DNA of 64,000 nt from Endomychus coccineus (lineage: Eukaryota > Arthropoda > Insecta > Coleoptera > Endomychidae). The number at the start of each line of letters is the position of its first letter. Position 1 is the stretch's first letter. Where the stretch lies: NCBI GenBank assembly GCA_958510875.1, contig OY294067.1:104018010-104082009 (forward strand), read 5' to 3'. Shown in pieces: positions 11,640-25,300 of the stretch. The notes below the pieces were generated by a model. The model made no database searches. It saw only the letters and a program-made list of their open reading frames with translations, and was not told the origin of the DNA. Position numbers and translations under genes: made by a program.

Positions 11640-12270
11640 GCTCATCATGTACAGGGATGGATGTAGATTTTCTCGGGAGGTTCCAGACTCTAAAAAATCC
11701 TGTTAAAGTATTGAACAACTACTTTTCAGTAAGGGCATTTCGCAAATTTTATTATGATTTCTTCTAAATTTGTTTCAATGTATCAATGAATAAAGCGAGG
11801 CCACAGAGCCTCTTCCCAGCCATCTTTGCCTTAAGTCAATTTTTCATACGACGGAGGGTTGAGAACATACCTTCTGTTGCTACAATAACTGGTAGTGTAG
11901 ATTGAATTTTCGGAAAACAACGAGATATTCCTCAGTTATACGAGTGTTGTACGAGACAGAAGACATCTCAACTTGAAGAGATTCATCTTCTCAGGAGAAG
12001 TTCTCTCTTTCAAAACGGAAATGATTTAACAGAGAAATGTGAATGACTCTCCAAAGATGGCTTATGACTATCCCGAAAAGTGCTCCGTGTCTTCAAATCT
12101 AAATCAAATTTTCAAGCGAGCTTTTGCGTTTGCAGAAAACAGTTTCTCTAAAACAATATTGAAATTTTGCCTCCTCTGCTTTGAAACACTCATAGATCTT
12201 AGTTGGCATGTTTCGCCATGTTTGTTTGTGGAGATGGCTGAAGGAAACTACTGAGTGATACGGCTATTCC
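11640..12270 (-). pseudogene. hAT-type transposase C-terminal relic
   Basis: The minus strand between about 11,900 and 11,780 gives TEGMFSTLRRMKN-LKAKMA and GKRLCGLALF. This closely follows the hAT/ZMYM dimerisation motif (ERSFS.LRR.K.WLR..M...RL.GLAL..IH). Surrounding frames are broken by stops. It sits in the 1.7-kb intron between exons F and G. No terminal inverted repeats were found. Confidence 0.6.
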
Positions 12271-12752
12271 TGAAATTAGATTGATCATGACCCCCGTTTA
12301 TCCACTGATACCTGAACGGGCATACTCTGATTGTACTTCTGCGTGTTACGACCAGCTACTGTGGAAAACTTTAAATAGGTCGTTGAATATATTTTGAGAT
12401 GATGATTCAAAGAAACATGAAAATAGGAATAACAGTCAGTCTTGGAGAGCTTTCACAACCCTATCGATAACCTCTCACTTGATTGCCAATCCTCTGAAAA
12501 GTATAGGGAGCTAGTTTCAAAAGCAAAATGATCATTGTTTTGCTATTGAAACTAGTTTCGATTGGTTTTGCTAGTTCACGAAATGATGTTATCATGAGAA
12601 TCGAGTGCAGTATTGATTTTGATCGGGTCCATTCACGATTCCAATACCTTAATATTTAGATATGAAAATAGATTCTTTTGTGGTTGAGTTTCATGATGAG
12701 GACCAGCAATCACAATTTTTTAGACGTTCCTTGAGATCCATATTTTCTTTAC
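12271..12752. other. Intronic, nothing recognised
   Basis: Between the hAT relic and exon F. Contains no ORF of note. Confidence 0.45.
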
Positions 12753-12959
12753 CTTTTTTACTACCCGGTGGAACAACAGGTTTTTTCTTTGGTTCTATGT
12801 ATTCCCTACTGGGCTGGTCATAAACAATGTGGGACGTACATTTTTTGAATGGTGCGACCAAACGAACGTATTTCGTCACATCTAATTTTTCCGGGACTTG
12901 AACTATTCCTTTCTTGATAGCCCATTCCAACCAACGGAATTTCTTCCACAGGGGATACA
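12753..12959 (-). CDS. Adgb: Androglobin exon F (linker before the globin exon)
   Basis: 207 nt, acceptor GTTCTTAG|TG, donor AAAAAG|GTAAAG, phase 1 at both ends. It reads VYPLWKKFRWLEWAIKKGIV and continues to VRLVAPF and KKKPVVPPGSKK. The PLWKKFRW part corresponds to vertebrate PPWKLIRQKK. The donor falls inside a Gly-Ser-Lys-Lys run that continues directly in exon G, so the low-complexity linker is split by an intron. Further open sequence upstream to 13,122 encodes a hydrophobic stretch but is intronic by the phase argument. Confidence 0.85.
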
Positions 12960-13169
12960 CTAAGAACATGGAAATTTTTATCAATAATACTATGATTATT
13001 TTTATAACAATCTGCGGACGCACGGATAATAAATACGAGAAAGTTTGATTCAATGGAATTTTCACTCCTACTTTAGTTGATACACAAATAATGTCTGAAA
13101 AATCTATCGATGTTTTTTGCACGATACGAGTTTATAAATATTCGAAGAAAATTTACTTTAACATACATA

Positions 13170-13800
13170 GGCTCTAATAATTAAGAAGTAATCACCCTTG
13201 TTAACTGAACATACAGTTAAAGTGAGAACAATTTTTCAGCTACCAAGTAGCTATCATCACTGTAATCTAAATTAGAAGGCGACATGTTTAAAATATGCTC
13301 TGCTAATGCGGACCACAATCGATTCTGTAAATTTCAGAGTTGTCGAACCTTTGATGAATCTGGAATTTGAGGAATCGATTGTGGGTCGTGTTCAAAATTC
13401 TATATAGGTCAAACGAGAAAAAATATTCTGACTCGGTATGAAAATCATTTTGCTCATATGAAACAAGATAATAGTGAAAACTAAGCATCAGCACAACATA
13501 TTCCTGATATAGGTCACACAATTTCACAAAAAACTGTATCACTCTTAAAACACATTATGAACGAATATGTAAGTTAGGAGGGATGGAAATGTATAAGCGA
13601 AAAGCAATTCAATGAATCCTGAATTACTTCCAGCTGAGGGTGGTCTCTTATAGACGCTATTAATTTCAAATAAGAGTAGTATTTAAGAAGGCAATTGTTT
13701 TTTATTGATATAGTTTACTCTGATTGTGGCTACGTAATACCTCCATTACTTAACGGTTCTTAGCAGATAATGGTGATTATTCCTTTCTTGTTAGTCTTAT
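13170..13800 (+). mobile_element. Penelope-like element relic with GIY-YIG segment and damaged hammerhead motif
   Basis: Plus-strand frames give CGSCSKFYIGQTRKN-like sequence with a following RYE.HFAHMKQ (13,385-13,480), nearly the same as the GIY-YIG endonuclease in the element at 62.3 kb. The left end, read on the minus strand, has a stem (AGCTAC-TTG-GTAGCT, 13,238-13,252) followed by GAAA, the layout of a hammerhead ribozyme, but the invariant C of CTGATGA is G here (GTGATGA). The right end near 13,700-13,760 retains TTTACTCTGATTGTGG and is more decayed. Penelope elements are known to carry such ribozymes in their terminal repeats. Confidence 0.75.
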
Positions 13801-14265
13801 AGTGTATCTATAGGCTAATGATTGAAAAAATAATTAAACACATTCCATGAATACTGAGGATTAAGATGCAATCGAGCTCGTAGGTAATCGCTTTTTTTAA
13901 GTAGAAATACTCATAACTTATAATGATATACTAGGGTCATGAAACTCTGAAATCATAATACTGGGTAATCAAAGATTTATTTAGTTACATTCATCTTAAT
14001 TTCAATCTTTTTTCTCTTCTCTTGAACGGAAAATAATACCGTTAAATTTTGTGAATGACATATCATCATTTTATTGAATTTATTGGCTCAATCCACGTTC
14101 AGAGATGTTGAACTTGAAACATTGCAATGTATCGTCTCCTTAATGATTGAATTCTCTAAGTAAGTAGTGAAATAACTATGAACTTTTTCTGCTTGATCGA
14201 CATTGTTATAATTTGGAAACCACGGAAATAGTCGTAACACACGTCATCATATATTAAGGATTGTG
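13801..14265. other. Intronic, nothing recognised
   Basis: AT-rich sequence between the Penelope relic and the LINE pieces. Confidence 0.45.
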
Positions 14266-14269
14266 GGAT

Positions 14270-15540
14270 CCGCCTTCCAGGAGAAAACACAAGCTTGAGT
14301 TCTGGTTCATTAAACTATAATAGATTCCCATTATTGCTAGATCTTCATTAATTGCATCGACATGTCTCTGTCTCACTCCTCTGACTTCATTTCATATTAG
14401 GCCTCTATATGAGAAAGCGGTATGAAGTGTTATCATCTGCAAAACTGTAGGCGAAACAGGAGGTTACTCCTGACAGACCGTTGATATGTAGCTGAAACAA
14501 TGTTGGTGCCATGATAGAGCCCTGTGAAACTCCAGTGATGATATTCATTGTAACAGAGGATCTCCTTTCCTTTTTAGGAATGGTAGGACTTTAGCTCTCT
14601 TCCAGCTGGGAAAAAAACACATAATGGTTGTATGCCGTTTTGGTATTGAGATCAAGCATAATGCACCAAATTGTTCGTTCGATAAGCTCTGCTCTCATTT
14701 TGTTCGAAGCGTCTATTGTGCGATTGCAGACATTTCTGGCTCCAACGTATTCTGTTCTGGTCTCCAGGCACGGGTACCTATGCCAACGAAGGTACGCTGT
14801 TTTTTCATGGAACTATGGTTCACCAGATGATGGTGATTTGTTGGTATGGTGTATGTAAGTTTCCATACCCTGCATGATGATATCCGAGATTGTGCTGGGT
14901 GCTTGGATTCAAAACATACTCTTCTTCAAAGAAACTCGAACAAAGATTCTGCTGAATGAGATCAAGTTTCAGAGAAGAGTTCATGGTGAACTGTTTATTA
15001 TTAAAGACAAGAGAAAAATTTTGTGTTTTTGTGGTTATCAAGCTTGAACCACATCACATCGGATTCTAGTGGATCTAGATTCTCCTAATGGTGGCTTGAG
15101 AAATCATTTCTGGAATAGACGCAGATACCTCTTTCAAATCTGAAACGTGTGTGGAGCTCATAGCCATGGCAGAGCATATAGGTCATGTTGGTGAATGAGT
15201 GACCTGCGTCTCAGTTAAGGCTTGTCTGACTATAAATAATAATGAGCATCGTTTTTTAGGTGTTTGCTCAGTACTCGGATGTCGCAGAGGTCTTTCTTCG
15301 AGTTCATATTTTTCAAAATTTGTGCATTTACTGGTAACCTAGTGAACAATGGCACAGTATGTATCATGGGTCAATAGTACTTAACAGAATATACTTAGGG
15401 GATGGCGCGTGCGATAACTGCGCCGAGTTTCGTATAAACACAACACTATAAATTTTTTCCGTGCTTTAATGTTGATTTCGAACCTCTCTCTCCTTGAAAC
15501 ATAGAAGTATGGGATATATGAGGTTTATACAATAAGCTGA
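14270..15540 (-). mobile_element. Rearranged LINE pieces (R1/Jockey-like RT and endonuclease)
   Basis: On the minus strand, 14,600-14,480 reads like the RT block (...FLKRKGDPLLQ, then HQHCFSYISTVCQE, compare GP.LF.LYIN.L) and continues with DAINEDLAIMGI near 14,350. The part at 15,040-15,300 is similar at DNA level to 39,900-40,130 (for example GAATGAG(T)G..CTGCGTCTC.GTTAA), so both come from the 5' (endonuclease) part of the same LINE family. The 14,690-14,860 stretch also resembles 37,970-38,110. No intact ORF remains. Confidence 0.6.
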
Positions 15541-15721
15541 AATACAAAACTTCTGGTGAGTGTCAATTGTCTCACAATTCACGTTGAATAGTAAAATATT
15601 TTCAGTTCATTCACCTTATTTGTCCTGTATTGAATTATATCGAATAAAAAAAACACTGAATATAGATGAATGGATAATTAGAGACTTCAATTGTTTTGAA
15701 TCTCATCCAATAATGTATTAC

Positions 15722-15828
15722 CAATTTCGTCAGGAGGTTTCACTAGAGGAATATCCCTGGTTTCACTGATTACAAAATGATGGCTCCAGCAAGGTGTTAT
15801 TTCTGGTACATCCGTGTCACTAGTAGAT
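15722..15828 (-). CDS. Adgb: Androglobin exon E (short linker exon)
   Basis: 107 nt. The acceptor, CTTTTTAG|A, completes the Arg codon left by exon D, and the donor is ATTG|GTAATA in phase 1. The product contains CWSHHFVISETRDIPLVKPP, matching the vertebrate segment with pattern CSHPV..TR.R.CPLV.PP. It was found by looking for that motif between the 30-kb and 13-kb exons; phase agreement on both sides confirms it. The open frame upstream of the acceptor and the Asn-Asn stop downstream of the donor are intronic. Confidence 0.85.
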
Positions 15829-15859
15829 CTAAAAAGTATAAAAATCATTGAAAATGATG

Positions 15860-16070
15860 TTTCCAACCGTGATACAATGAACCCGTTCTCAAAAAAAACT
15901 AGAATCGAATCAAAGCAAGAGATCCGGTCATGAACCTCGGTTTCATATCCGCACCCGGAATGCACGGTTTCGATGCGATTCTGAACCGCAGTTTAGATCT
16001 GGTTCTAAACCATTATTCCGATACGATTCTAAGCCGCGAATTAGATTCACGATTCTCAACTTTTTTTTTA
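15860..16070. repeat. Degenerate GGTTC/CGATTC simple-sequence tract
   Basis: A run of imperfect GGTTC-TGAACC and CGATTCTAA-type words. A similar tract (CGAAATCGAAACTGGAGTCGGAATCGG type) occurs at 18,480-18,630 on the other side of the long-inverted-repeat element. Confidence 0.4.
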
Positions 16071-16303
16071 ATCTTCTTTTTTCATAAAGGACAAAGTTGA
16101 TCAGATCTCGTCAACTGACAGTAGGGATTGGTGATGAGTGAACTGATAAACTGATAGGTAGCTCAAAACTAGACTCATGTCTTTGTATTAGAATTCTTGC
16201 AATAAATGCTTTTTATTGAACTTTCTGCATTTGAAAATTCCAGAACGATCTTGAATATACTTGTTCTTGAACGTTTTCGATCACATGATATACCTATTAC
16301 CTT

Positions 16304-17820
16304 TAGTTCAGGCTATGAACCGGAAAATAAAAAATAAAAAACATGTAAGTTCGAATCGGAATTTTTTTTTGCATTACCTTCAGGAGGTTCTCAGGATAAT
16401 TCATACACCTTAAGACCTTGTGGGAACCCCAACCCACCCATTGGGGGCGAAAATGGCCCGAAATCTCAAAGTCTTGAATTGTATTTTCTACAAAAAAAAA
16501 AAAATTTGGCATTTCGAGTGCACCTAGGAAGTTTTTTGGGTCGCTGAACACGAATCCGTAGCCAGATTTACTTGCAATTCATCGTAGGGGTGGTCGAATC
16601 GACAAAATTGGCCAATTTTGCATCCCTAATATGTTATTTTGCAACTTACATGTTTTTGGCATTTCGAATGCACCATGGAGGTTTTTTGGGTCGTTGAACA
16701 TGAATTCGTAGTCAGATCCATTTGCAATACATCGTAGGGGGGGGGGTCAAATCGACAAAATTGGCCAATTTCGCACCCCTAATATGTTATTTTGCAATTT
16801 ACGTGTTATGGCATTTAGAATGCATCAAGGAGGTTTTTTGGGTTTTATATGAATACAAACCAAGCAAAAAAGAGGAACATCTGTCAGCCAGCGACCAATT
16901 GAAGATTTTTAGAAGCAGTTACTCCATATCCAAAACTACAACACAACTAAATTCTAATAAGAAGAATGCAGTCAATCTTGAAAATCTGCCCCCTTCTGCG
17001 AATGGTATAAAACAACATTTGAAACGCGTCTACTAAGTGCGGACTTGGATAGGATATTTCCGAAACTTCTTCCAATGTTGACACCGAGACGCCTGCCAAT
17101 GATGAGGAAGATGATGATACACAACTATATTATAATATAGATTTTACCAACTGCGAAGATGAAGATGAAGATGGAGATCAACGTGGTAATAATAGTAGAG
17201 GCGAGCCAATTCTTGAAAATGATGATTCTGATGACGAATATGAAGTATTGTGAATAATTGTATGAAAAAATATATAGTAATTAAATATTTGTGCTCTTTT
17301 CAAACAATTACTAATATTACTATCCTCTTAATATCAAAAAAGGAGAAAACTTCGAAGTAATTTTAAAATGCAAAAATAATAAAAATTCAGAAGCGTGTCG
17401 AATTAGCCATTTTTGTAAATTTCTCACCCCTACGATGATATTCGAGTATATCTGGCTTCGGAATCGTATTCGGCGACCCTAAAAACCCTCTTGGTGCATT
17501 CGAAATGCCTAAAACACGTAAATTGCAAAATAACATATTAGGGGTGAGAAATTGGTCAAGTTTGTCTATTTGACCATCCCTACGATGGATTGCAACTAAA
17601 TACGGATTCGTGTTCAGCGACCCAAAAAAACCTAGGTGCACTCGAAATGCCAAAATACCTTTTTTTGTACAGAAAATACAATTCTATACTTGGAGATTTC
17701 GGGCTATTTTCACCCGGGGTTTCGAAGAGGTTTCAAGGCGTATGCATGAAAAATTTTTTGATTTGAACCTACATGTTTTTTTTCTATTATAGCTGAAATC
17801 CTGGTTCACAGCCTGAACTA
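16304..17820 (+). mobile_element. Long-inverted-repeat element with a fragment of the PIN-like family ORF
   Basis: The ends are inverted (TAGTTCAGGCTATGAACC against the complement of GGTTCACAGCCTGAACTA), and the arms, about 530 and 440 bp, remain complementary with indels. Inside the left arm a unit of about 150 bp (GGCATTTCGA.TGCACC..GGAAGTTTTTTGGGT...) recurs at 16,508, 16,658 and 16,808. Between the arms a plus-strand stretch (16,860-17,255) reads ENLPPSANGIKQHLKRVY, then after a stop an acidic tail ending DDEYEVL. The LPP(T/S)...A..QH..R..YQ pattern followed by an acidic or Cys-rich tail is typical of the same family seen at 50.8-54.4 kb. This is a deleted, probably non-autonomous copy. 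Confidence 0.7.
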
Positions 17821-19337
17821 CTTAATACAGCCACTACTTCATATATTTCCAAATAATACTTAATCTAAATTCAATTTGACTTCATGTTCCACACAAAAGC
17901 TTTTTTTAGTTGAATACTACGATGTAAATGATGTTAGGACCATTTATTCATTTGAATGTAGTAGGACGGAATATTTCTCACATCATAGTCAAACAAATTC
18001 AAATTAAGTTTCAAAGCTTATTCAAAGTTTAGTTCAAAGTTTATTTCAAATTATTTTCAAATTACGTTTACAATTTTACATGTATCTGTGGCACTTGAGA
18101 AAATCTCGTGTTGTGCCAACATTTCATTCCATACTAAAACTTTTTATATATGTCTAGTTTCCAATCGTAGTACTTATTATGTAAGAAAGAAAAATTCAGG
18201 TTGAAAGATGAAAGATAAAATATAGAATACAAAATATAAAAATTCATAAATATGGTGGAATGATGTCGGGTTTTATTTAAGTAATGAGCCTAATAAATTG
18301 TAATTTTGTATAATGTATAATGTATAATTTAGTTAATTAGATCTATATTATTGATTTTTGATATTATTCTTGAATAAATTCTGGCTTGGATAATTTATTT
18401 ATTATTACAAATCTAATGATAGTTGTTTTCGTTTTCGTTGAATCTCGACAACATCAAAGGAATATCCGCCTGACTGTCACGCGCTTTGACTTTTCCAAAC
18501 TGGAAATTGAACCGAAATCGAAACTGGAGTCGGAATCGGACCTCTTATCAGGGTTAGACTGGACACGAATTAAATAATAATGGAAATCAGGATCACAACC
18601 GGTTCTGAAAAAGAAACCGAAACTGGTGATCAGCACTAAAATTTGGAATTTTTACTCCACCAATTGATAGGAAGTAGTAAGGCATTCAATCGTACGTAGA
18701 ATGTAAATCAAAATCAATATTTGTTTCATTGACTCGAAACATATTTGGACGATGGTGTCCATTTTTTATAACGCAAATGTTTACTGGCACCTATACTAGA
18801 ATATCGAGATCGATAGGATTTCGGCCAGAAAGTAAACGACCCAGGTTGTGATTGCTAATTGAAGAAGTATCATTGTGACAAGTTGAAATTAGATGATACC
18901 TACATATGAAACGAAAGATCACCGAATAGTCGATGGAATTACATTTCCCAAAATTTCGAGACAGATGCACCTATGTTAGGAGGAGGCATCAAACATACAG
19001 ATGACTCAACTCCCGAATCGGAATCGGATAAGATTGTAATAAGAGTTGCTTGCTCTTCCTACTAAATTACTTGATGAAATTGAATATCTCCCACCTGGCT
19101 AAGCCAGCATTATCAGTGGTGAATCTTATATTTGGGACTTATGTTCCCCATTCATGAGTTTAAATGAACTGTGAACAATTAATCACTTGACTTCTCACAC
19201 TTTTGTATGCAAAATAGGTTTCGGACACTTCTGCGCGTCAAAAGTATGATTGCAGGAACAGAAAATATATTGGGAATAATTTAGAAATCATTACTGAAAT
19301 ACGTTGATATTATATTCTATGTTAAACTGAAATAACA
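17821..19337. other. Intronic, nothing recognised except low-complexity
   Basis: AT-rich. At 18,480-18,630 there is a GAAACTGG/CGGAATCGG-type degenerate tract that is open on both strands because of its repetition. No gene or TE motif is supported. Confidence 0.45.
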
Positions 19338-22300
19338 TTCGAATAGTCTACATAATGTATTGCACTACTCTGTGTTTTATATTGACACTGACACCTGCTG
19401 CCAGTTTGACTTTCAAATTATTCACACTATAATAATATAACCTTGTTATAAACGCGGGTTCGCCGTGTTTGTTTTTATGGTCATCGTAAATTCTCCGTTT
19501 TCCGTTGAGTACCGAAACGTAAGTTAATTATTCTTCTTATCGAAGGCTTGGAGTGAGAATTTGAGATTTCGCATAGTACTTGTAGACAGTGAACGGTTAT
19601 TTGTTTGTGAGTATCCGGTTCTACACATAGTCATTGACTATGGTTCTACATTTCCGCGTTATTCATTCAAATAGTCTACATAATGTATTCCACTACTCTG
19701 TGTTATATACTAACACTGCCACCTGATGCCAGATTGACTTTCAAATTATTGACAATATAATAATATCACCTTGTTATAAACGCGGGTTCGCCGTGTTCGT
19801 TTTTATGGTCATCGTGAATTTTCCGTTTTCCGTTGAGTAACGAAACGTAAGTTAATTATTCTTCTTATCGAAGGCTTGGAGTGAAAATTTGAGATTTGGC
19901 ATAGTACTTGTTGACAGTAAACGGTTATTTGTTTGTGAGTATCTGGTTCTACACATAGTCATTGACAATGGTTCTACATTTCCGAGTTATTCATTCAAAT
20001 AGTCTACATAATGTATTCCACTACTCTGTGTTTTATACCTACGCTGACACCTGATGCCAGATTGACTTTCAAATTATTGACAATATAATAATATCACCTT
20101 GTTATAAACGCGGGTTCGTCGTGTTTGTTTTTATGGTCATCGTGAATTTTCCGTTTTCCGTTGAGTAACGAAACGTAAGTTAATAATTCTTCTTATCGAA
20201 GGCTTGGAGTGAAAATTTGAGATTTAGCATAGTACTTGTGGACAGGGAACGATTATTCGTTTGTGAGTATCCGGTTCTACACATAGTCATACTTTGACTA
20301 TGGTTCTACATTTCCGAGTTATTCATTCAAATAGTATACATAATGTATTCCACTACTCTTTGTTTTATACTAACACTGACACCTGATGCCAGATTGACTT
20401 TCAAATCATTGACAATATAATGATATCACCTTGTTGTAAACGCGGGTTCACCGTGTTTGTTTTTATGGTCATCGTGAATTTTCCGTTTTCCGTTGAGTAA
20501 CGAAACGTAAGTTAATTATTCTTTTTATCGAAGGCTTGGAGTGAAAATTTGAGATTTGGCATAGTACTTGTGGACAGTAAACGGTTATTTGTTTGTGAGT
20601 ATCCGGTTCTACACATAGTCATTGACTATGGTTCTACATTTCCGAGTTATTTATTCAAATAGTCTACATAATGTATTCCACTACTCTGTGTTTCATACTA
20701 ACACTGATACCTGATGCCAGATTGACTTTCAAATTATTGACAATATAATAATATCACCTTGTTATAAACGCGGGTTCGCCGTGTTTGTTTTTATGGTCAT
20801 CGTGCATTTTCCGTTTTCCGTTGAGTAACGGAACGTAAGTTAAGTATTCTTCTTATCGAAGGCTTGGAGTGAAAATTTGAGATTTGGCATAGTACTTGTT
20901 GACAGTAAACGGTTAGTTGTTTGTGAGTATCTGGTTCTACACATAGTCATTGACAATGGTTCTACATTTCCGAAATATTCATTCAAATAGTCTACATAAT
21001 GTATTCCACTACTCTGTGTTTTATACCTACACTGACACCTGATGCCAGATTGACTTTCAAATTATTGACAATATAATAATATCACCTTGTTATAAACGCG
21101 GGTTCGTCGTGTTTGTTTTTATGGTCATCGTGCATTTTCCGTTTTCCGGTGAGTAACGAAACGTAAGTTAATTATTCTTCTTATCGAAGGCTTGGAGTGA
21201 AAATTTGAGATTTGGCATAGTACTTGTTGACAGTAAACGGTTAGTTGTTTGTGAGTATCTGGTTCTACACATAGTCATTGACAATGGTTCTACATTTCCG
21301 AGTTATTCATTCAAATAGTCTACATAATGTATTCCACTACTCTGTGTTTTATACCTACACTGACACCTGATGCCAGATTGACTTTCAAATTATTGACAAT
21401 ATAATAATATCACCTTGTTATAAACGCGGGTTCGTCGTGTTTGTTTCTATGGTCATCGTGAATTTTCCGTTTTCCGTTGAGTAACAAAACGTAAGTTAAT
21501 TATTCTTCTTATCGAAGGCTTGGAGTGAAAATTTGAGATTTGGCATAGTACTTGTGGACAGGGAACGATTATTCGTTTGTTAGTATCCGGTTCTACACAT
21601 AGTCATACTTTGACTATGGTTCTACATTTCCGAATTATTCATTCGGATAATCTACATAATGTATTCCACTACTCTGTGTTTTATACTAACACTGACACCT
21701 GATGCCAGATTGGCTTTCGAATTATTGACAATATAATAATATCACCTTGTTATAAACGCGGGTTCACCGTGTTTGTTTTTATGGTCATCGTGAATTTTCC
21801 GTTTTCCGTTGAGTAACGAAACGTAAGTTAATTATTCTTCTTATCGAAGGCTTGGAGTGAAAATTTGAGATTTGGCATAGTACTTGTGGACAGTGAATGG
21901 TTATTTGTTTGTGAGTATCCGGTTCTACACATAGTCATTGACAATGGTTCTACATTTCCGAGTTATTCATTCAAATAGTCTACATAATGTATTCCATTAC
22001 TCTGTGTTTTATAATAACACTGACACCTGATGCCAGATTGACTTTCAAATTATTGACAATATAATAATATCACCTTGTTATAAGCGCGGGTTCACCGTGT
22101 TTGTTTTTACGGAAATCGTGAATTTTACGTTTTCCGTTGAGTAACGAAACGTAAGTTAATTATTCTTCTTATCGGAGGCTTGGAGTGAAAATTTGAGATT
22201 TGGCATAGTATTTGTGGACAGTAAACGGTTATTTGTTTTTGAGTATCCGGTTCTACACATAGTCATTGCCAATGGTTCTACATTTCCGAGTTATTCATTC

Positions 22301-25300
22301 AAATAGTCTACATAATGTATTCCACTACTCTGTGTTTTATACTAACACTGACACCTGATGCCAGATTGACTTTCAAATTATTGACAATATAATGATGTCA
22401 CCTTGTTATAAACGCGGGTACGCCGTGTTTGTTTCTATGGTCATCGTGAATTTTCCGTTTTCCGTTGAGTAACGAAACGTAAGGTAATTATTCTTCTTAT
22501 CGAAGGCTTGGAGTGAAAGTTTGAGATTTGGCATAGTACTTGAGGATAGGGAACGGTTATTCGTTTGTGAGTATCTGGTTCTACACATAGTCTAACTTTG
22601 ACTATGGTTCTACATTTCCGAGTTATTCATTCAAATAATCTACATAATGTATTCCACTACTCTGTGTTTTATAATAACACTGACACCTGATGCCAGACTG
22701 ACTTTCAAATTATTGACAATATAATAATATCACCTTGTTATAAACGCGGGTTCGCCGTGTTTGTTTTTATGGTCATCGTGCATTTTCCGTTTTCCGTTGA
22801 GTAACGGAACGTAAGTTAAGTATTCTTCTTATCGAAGGCTTGGAGTGAAAATTTGAGATTTGGCATAGTACTTGTTGACAGTGAACGGTTAGTTGTTTGT
22901 GAGTATCTGGTTCTACACATAGTCATTGACAATGGTTCTACATTTCCGAAATATTCATTCAAATAGTCTACATAATGTATTCCACTACTCTGTGTTTTAT
23001 ACCTACACTGACACCTGATGCCAGATTGACTTTCAAATTATTGACAATATAATAATATCACCTTGTTATAAACGCGGGTTCGTCGTGTTTGTTTTTATGG
23101 TCATCGTGCATTTTCCGTTTTCCGGTGAGTAACGAAACGTAAGTTAATTATTCTTCTTATCGAAGGCTTGGAGTGAAAATTTGAGATTTGGCATAGTACT
23201 TGTTGACAGTAAACGGTTAGTTGTTTGTGAGTATCTGGTTCTAAACATAGTCATTGACAATGGTTCTACATTTCCGAGTTATTCATTCAAATAGTCTACA
23301 TAATGTATTCCACTACTCTGTGTTTTATACCTACACTGACACCTGATGCCAGATTGACTTTCAAATTATTGACAATATAATAATATCACCTTGTTATAAA
23401 CGCGGGTTCGTCGTGTTTGTTTCTATGGTCATCGTGAATTTTCCGTTTTCCGTTGAGTAACGAAACGTAAGTTAATTATTCTTCTTATCGAAGGCTTGGA
23501 GTGAAAATTTGAGATTTGGCATAGTACTTGTGGACAGGGAACGATTATTCGTTTGTTAGTATCCGGTTCTACACATAGTCATACTTTGACTATGGTTCTA
23601 CATTTCCGAATTATTCATTCGGATAATCTACATAATGTATTCCACTACTCTGTGTTTTATAATAACACTGACACCTGATGCCAGATTGGCTTTCGAATTA
23701 TTGACAATATAATAATATCACCTTGTTATAAACGCGGGTTCACCGTGTTTGTTTTTATGGTCATCGTGAATTTTCCGTTTTCCGTTGAGTAACGAAACGT
23801 AAGTTAATTATTCTTCTTATCGAAGGCTTGGAGTGAAAATTTGAGATTTGGCATAGTACTTGTGGACAGTGAATGGTTATTTGTTTGTGAGTATCCGGTT
23901 CTACACATAGTCATTGACAATGGTTCTACATTTCCGAGTTATTCATTCAAATAGTCTACATAATGTATTCCATTACTCTGTGTTTTATAATAACACTGAC
24001 ACCTGATGCCAGATTGACTTTCAAATTATTGACAATATAATAATATCACCTTGTTATAAGCGCGGGTTCATCGTGTTTGTTTTTACGGAAATCGTGAATT
24101 TTCCGTTTTCCGTTGAGTAACGAAACGTAAGTTAATTATTCTTCTTATCGGAGGCTTGGAGTGAAAATTTGAGATTTGGCATAGTATTTGTGGACAGTAA
24201 ACGGTTATTTGTTTTTGAGTATCCGGTTCTACACATAGTCATTGACAATGGTTCTACATTTCCGAGTTATTCATTCAAATAGTCTACATAATGTATTCCA
24301 CTACTCTGTGTTTTATACTAACACTGACACCTGATGCCAGATTGACTTTCAAATTATTGACAATATAATGATGTCACCTTGTTATAAACGCGGGTACGCC
24401 GTGTTTGTTTCTATGGTCATCGTGAATTTTCCGTTTTCCGTTGAGTAACGAAACGTAAGGTAATTATTCTTCTTATCGAAGGCTTGGAGTGAAAATTTGA
24501 GATTTGGCATAGTACTTGAGGATAGGGAACGGTTATTCGTTTGTGAGTATCTGGTTCTACACATAGTCTAACTTTGACTATGGTTCTACATTTCCGAGTT
24601 ATTCATTCAAATAATCTACATAATGTATTCCACTACTCTGTGTTTTATAATAACACTGACACCTGATGCCAGACTGACTTTCAAATTATTGACAATATAA
24701 TAATATCACCTTGTTATAAACGCGGGTTCGCCGTGTTTGTTTTTATGGTAATCGTGCATTTTCCGTTTTCCGTTGAGTAACGGAACGTAAGTTAATTATT
24801 CTTCTTATCGAAGGCTTGGAGTGAAAATTCGAGATTTGGCATAGTACTTGTGGACAGTAAACGGTTATTCGTTTGTGAGTATCCGGTTCTACACATAGTC
24901 ATTGACAATGGTTCTACATTTCCGAGTTATTCATTCAAATAGTCTACATAATGTATTCCACTACTCTGTGTTCTATACTAACACTGACACCTGATGCCAG
25001 ATTGACTTTCAAATTATTGACATTATAATAATATCACCTTGTTATGAACGCGGGTTCGCCGTGTTTGTTTTTATGGTCATCGTGAATTTTCCGTTTTCCG
25101 TTGAGTAACGAAACGTAAGTCAATTATTCTCCTTATCGAAGGCTTGGATTGAAAATTCGAGATTTGGCATAGTACTTGTGGACAGTAAACGGTTATTTGT
25201 TTGTGAGTATCCGGTTCTACACATAGTCATTGACTATGGTTCTACATTTCCGAGTTATTTATTCAAACAGTCTACATAATGTATTCCACTTCTCTGTGTT

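Noticed and set aside
22406..24564. Two nearly identical 60-residue proteins on the minus strand
   Set aside because: They are chance frames in satellite monomers that are equal because of the 1,976-bp higher-order repeat; most other monomers have the frame broken.
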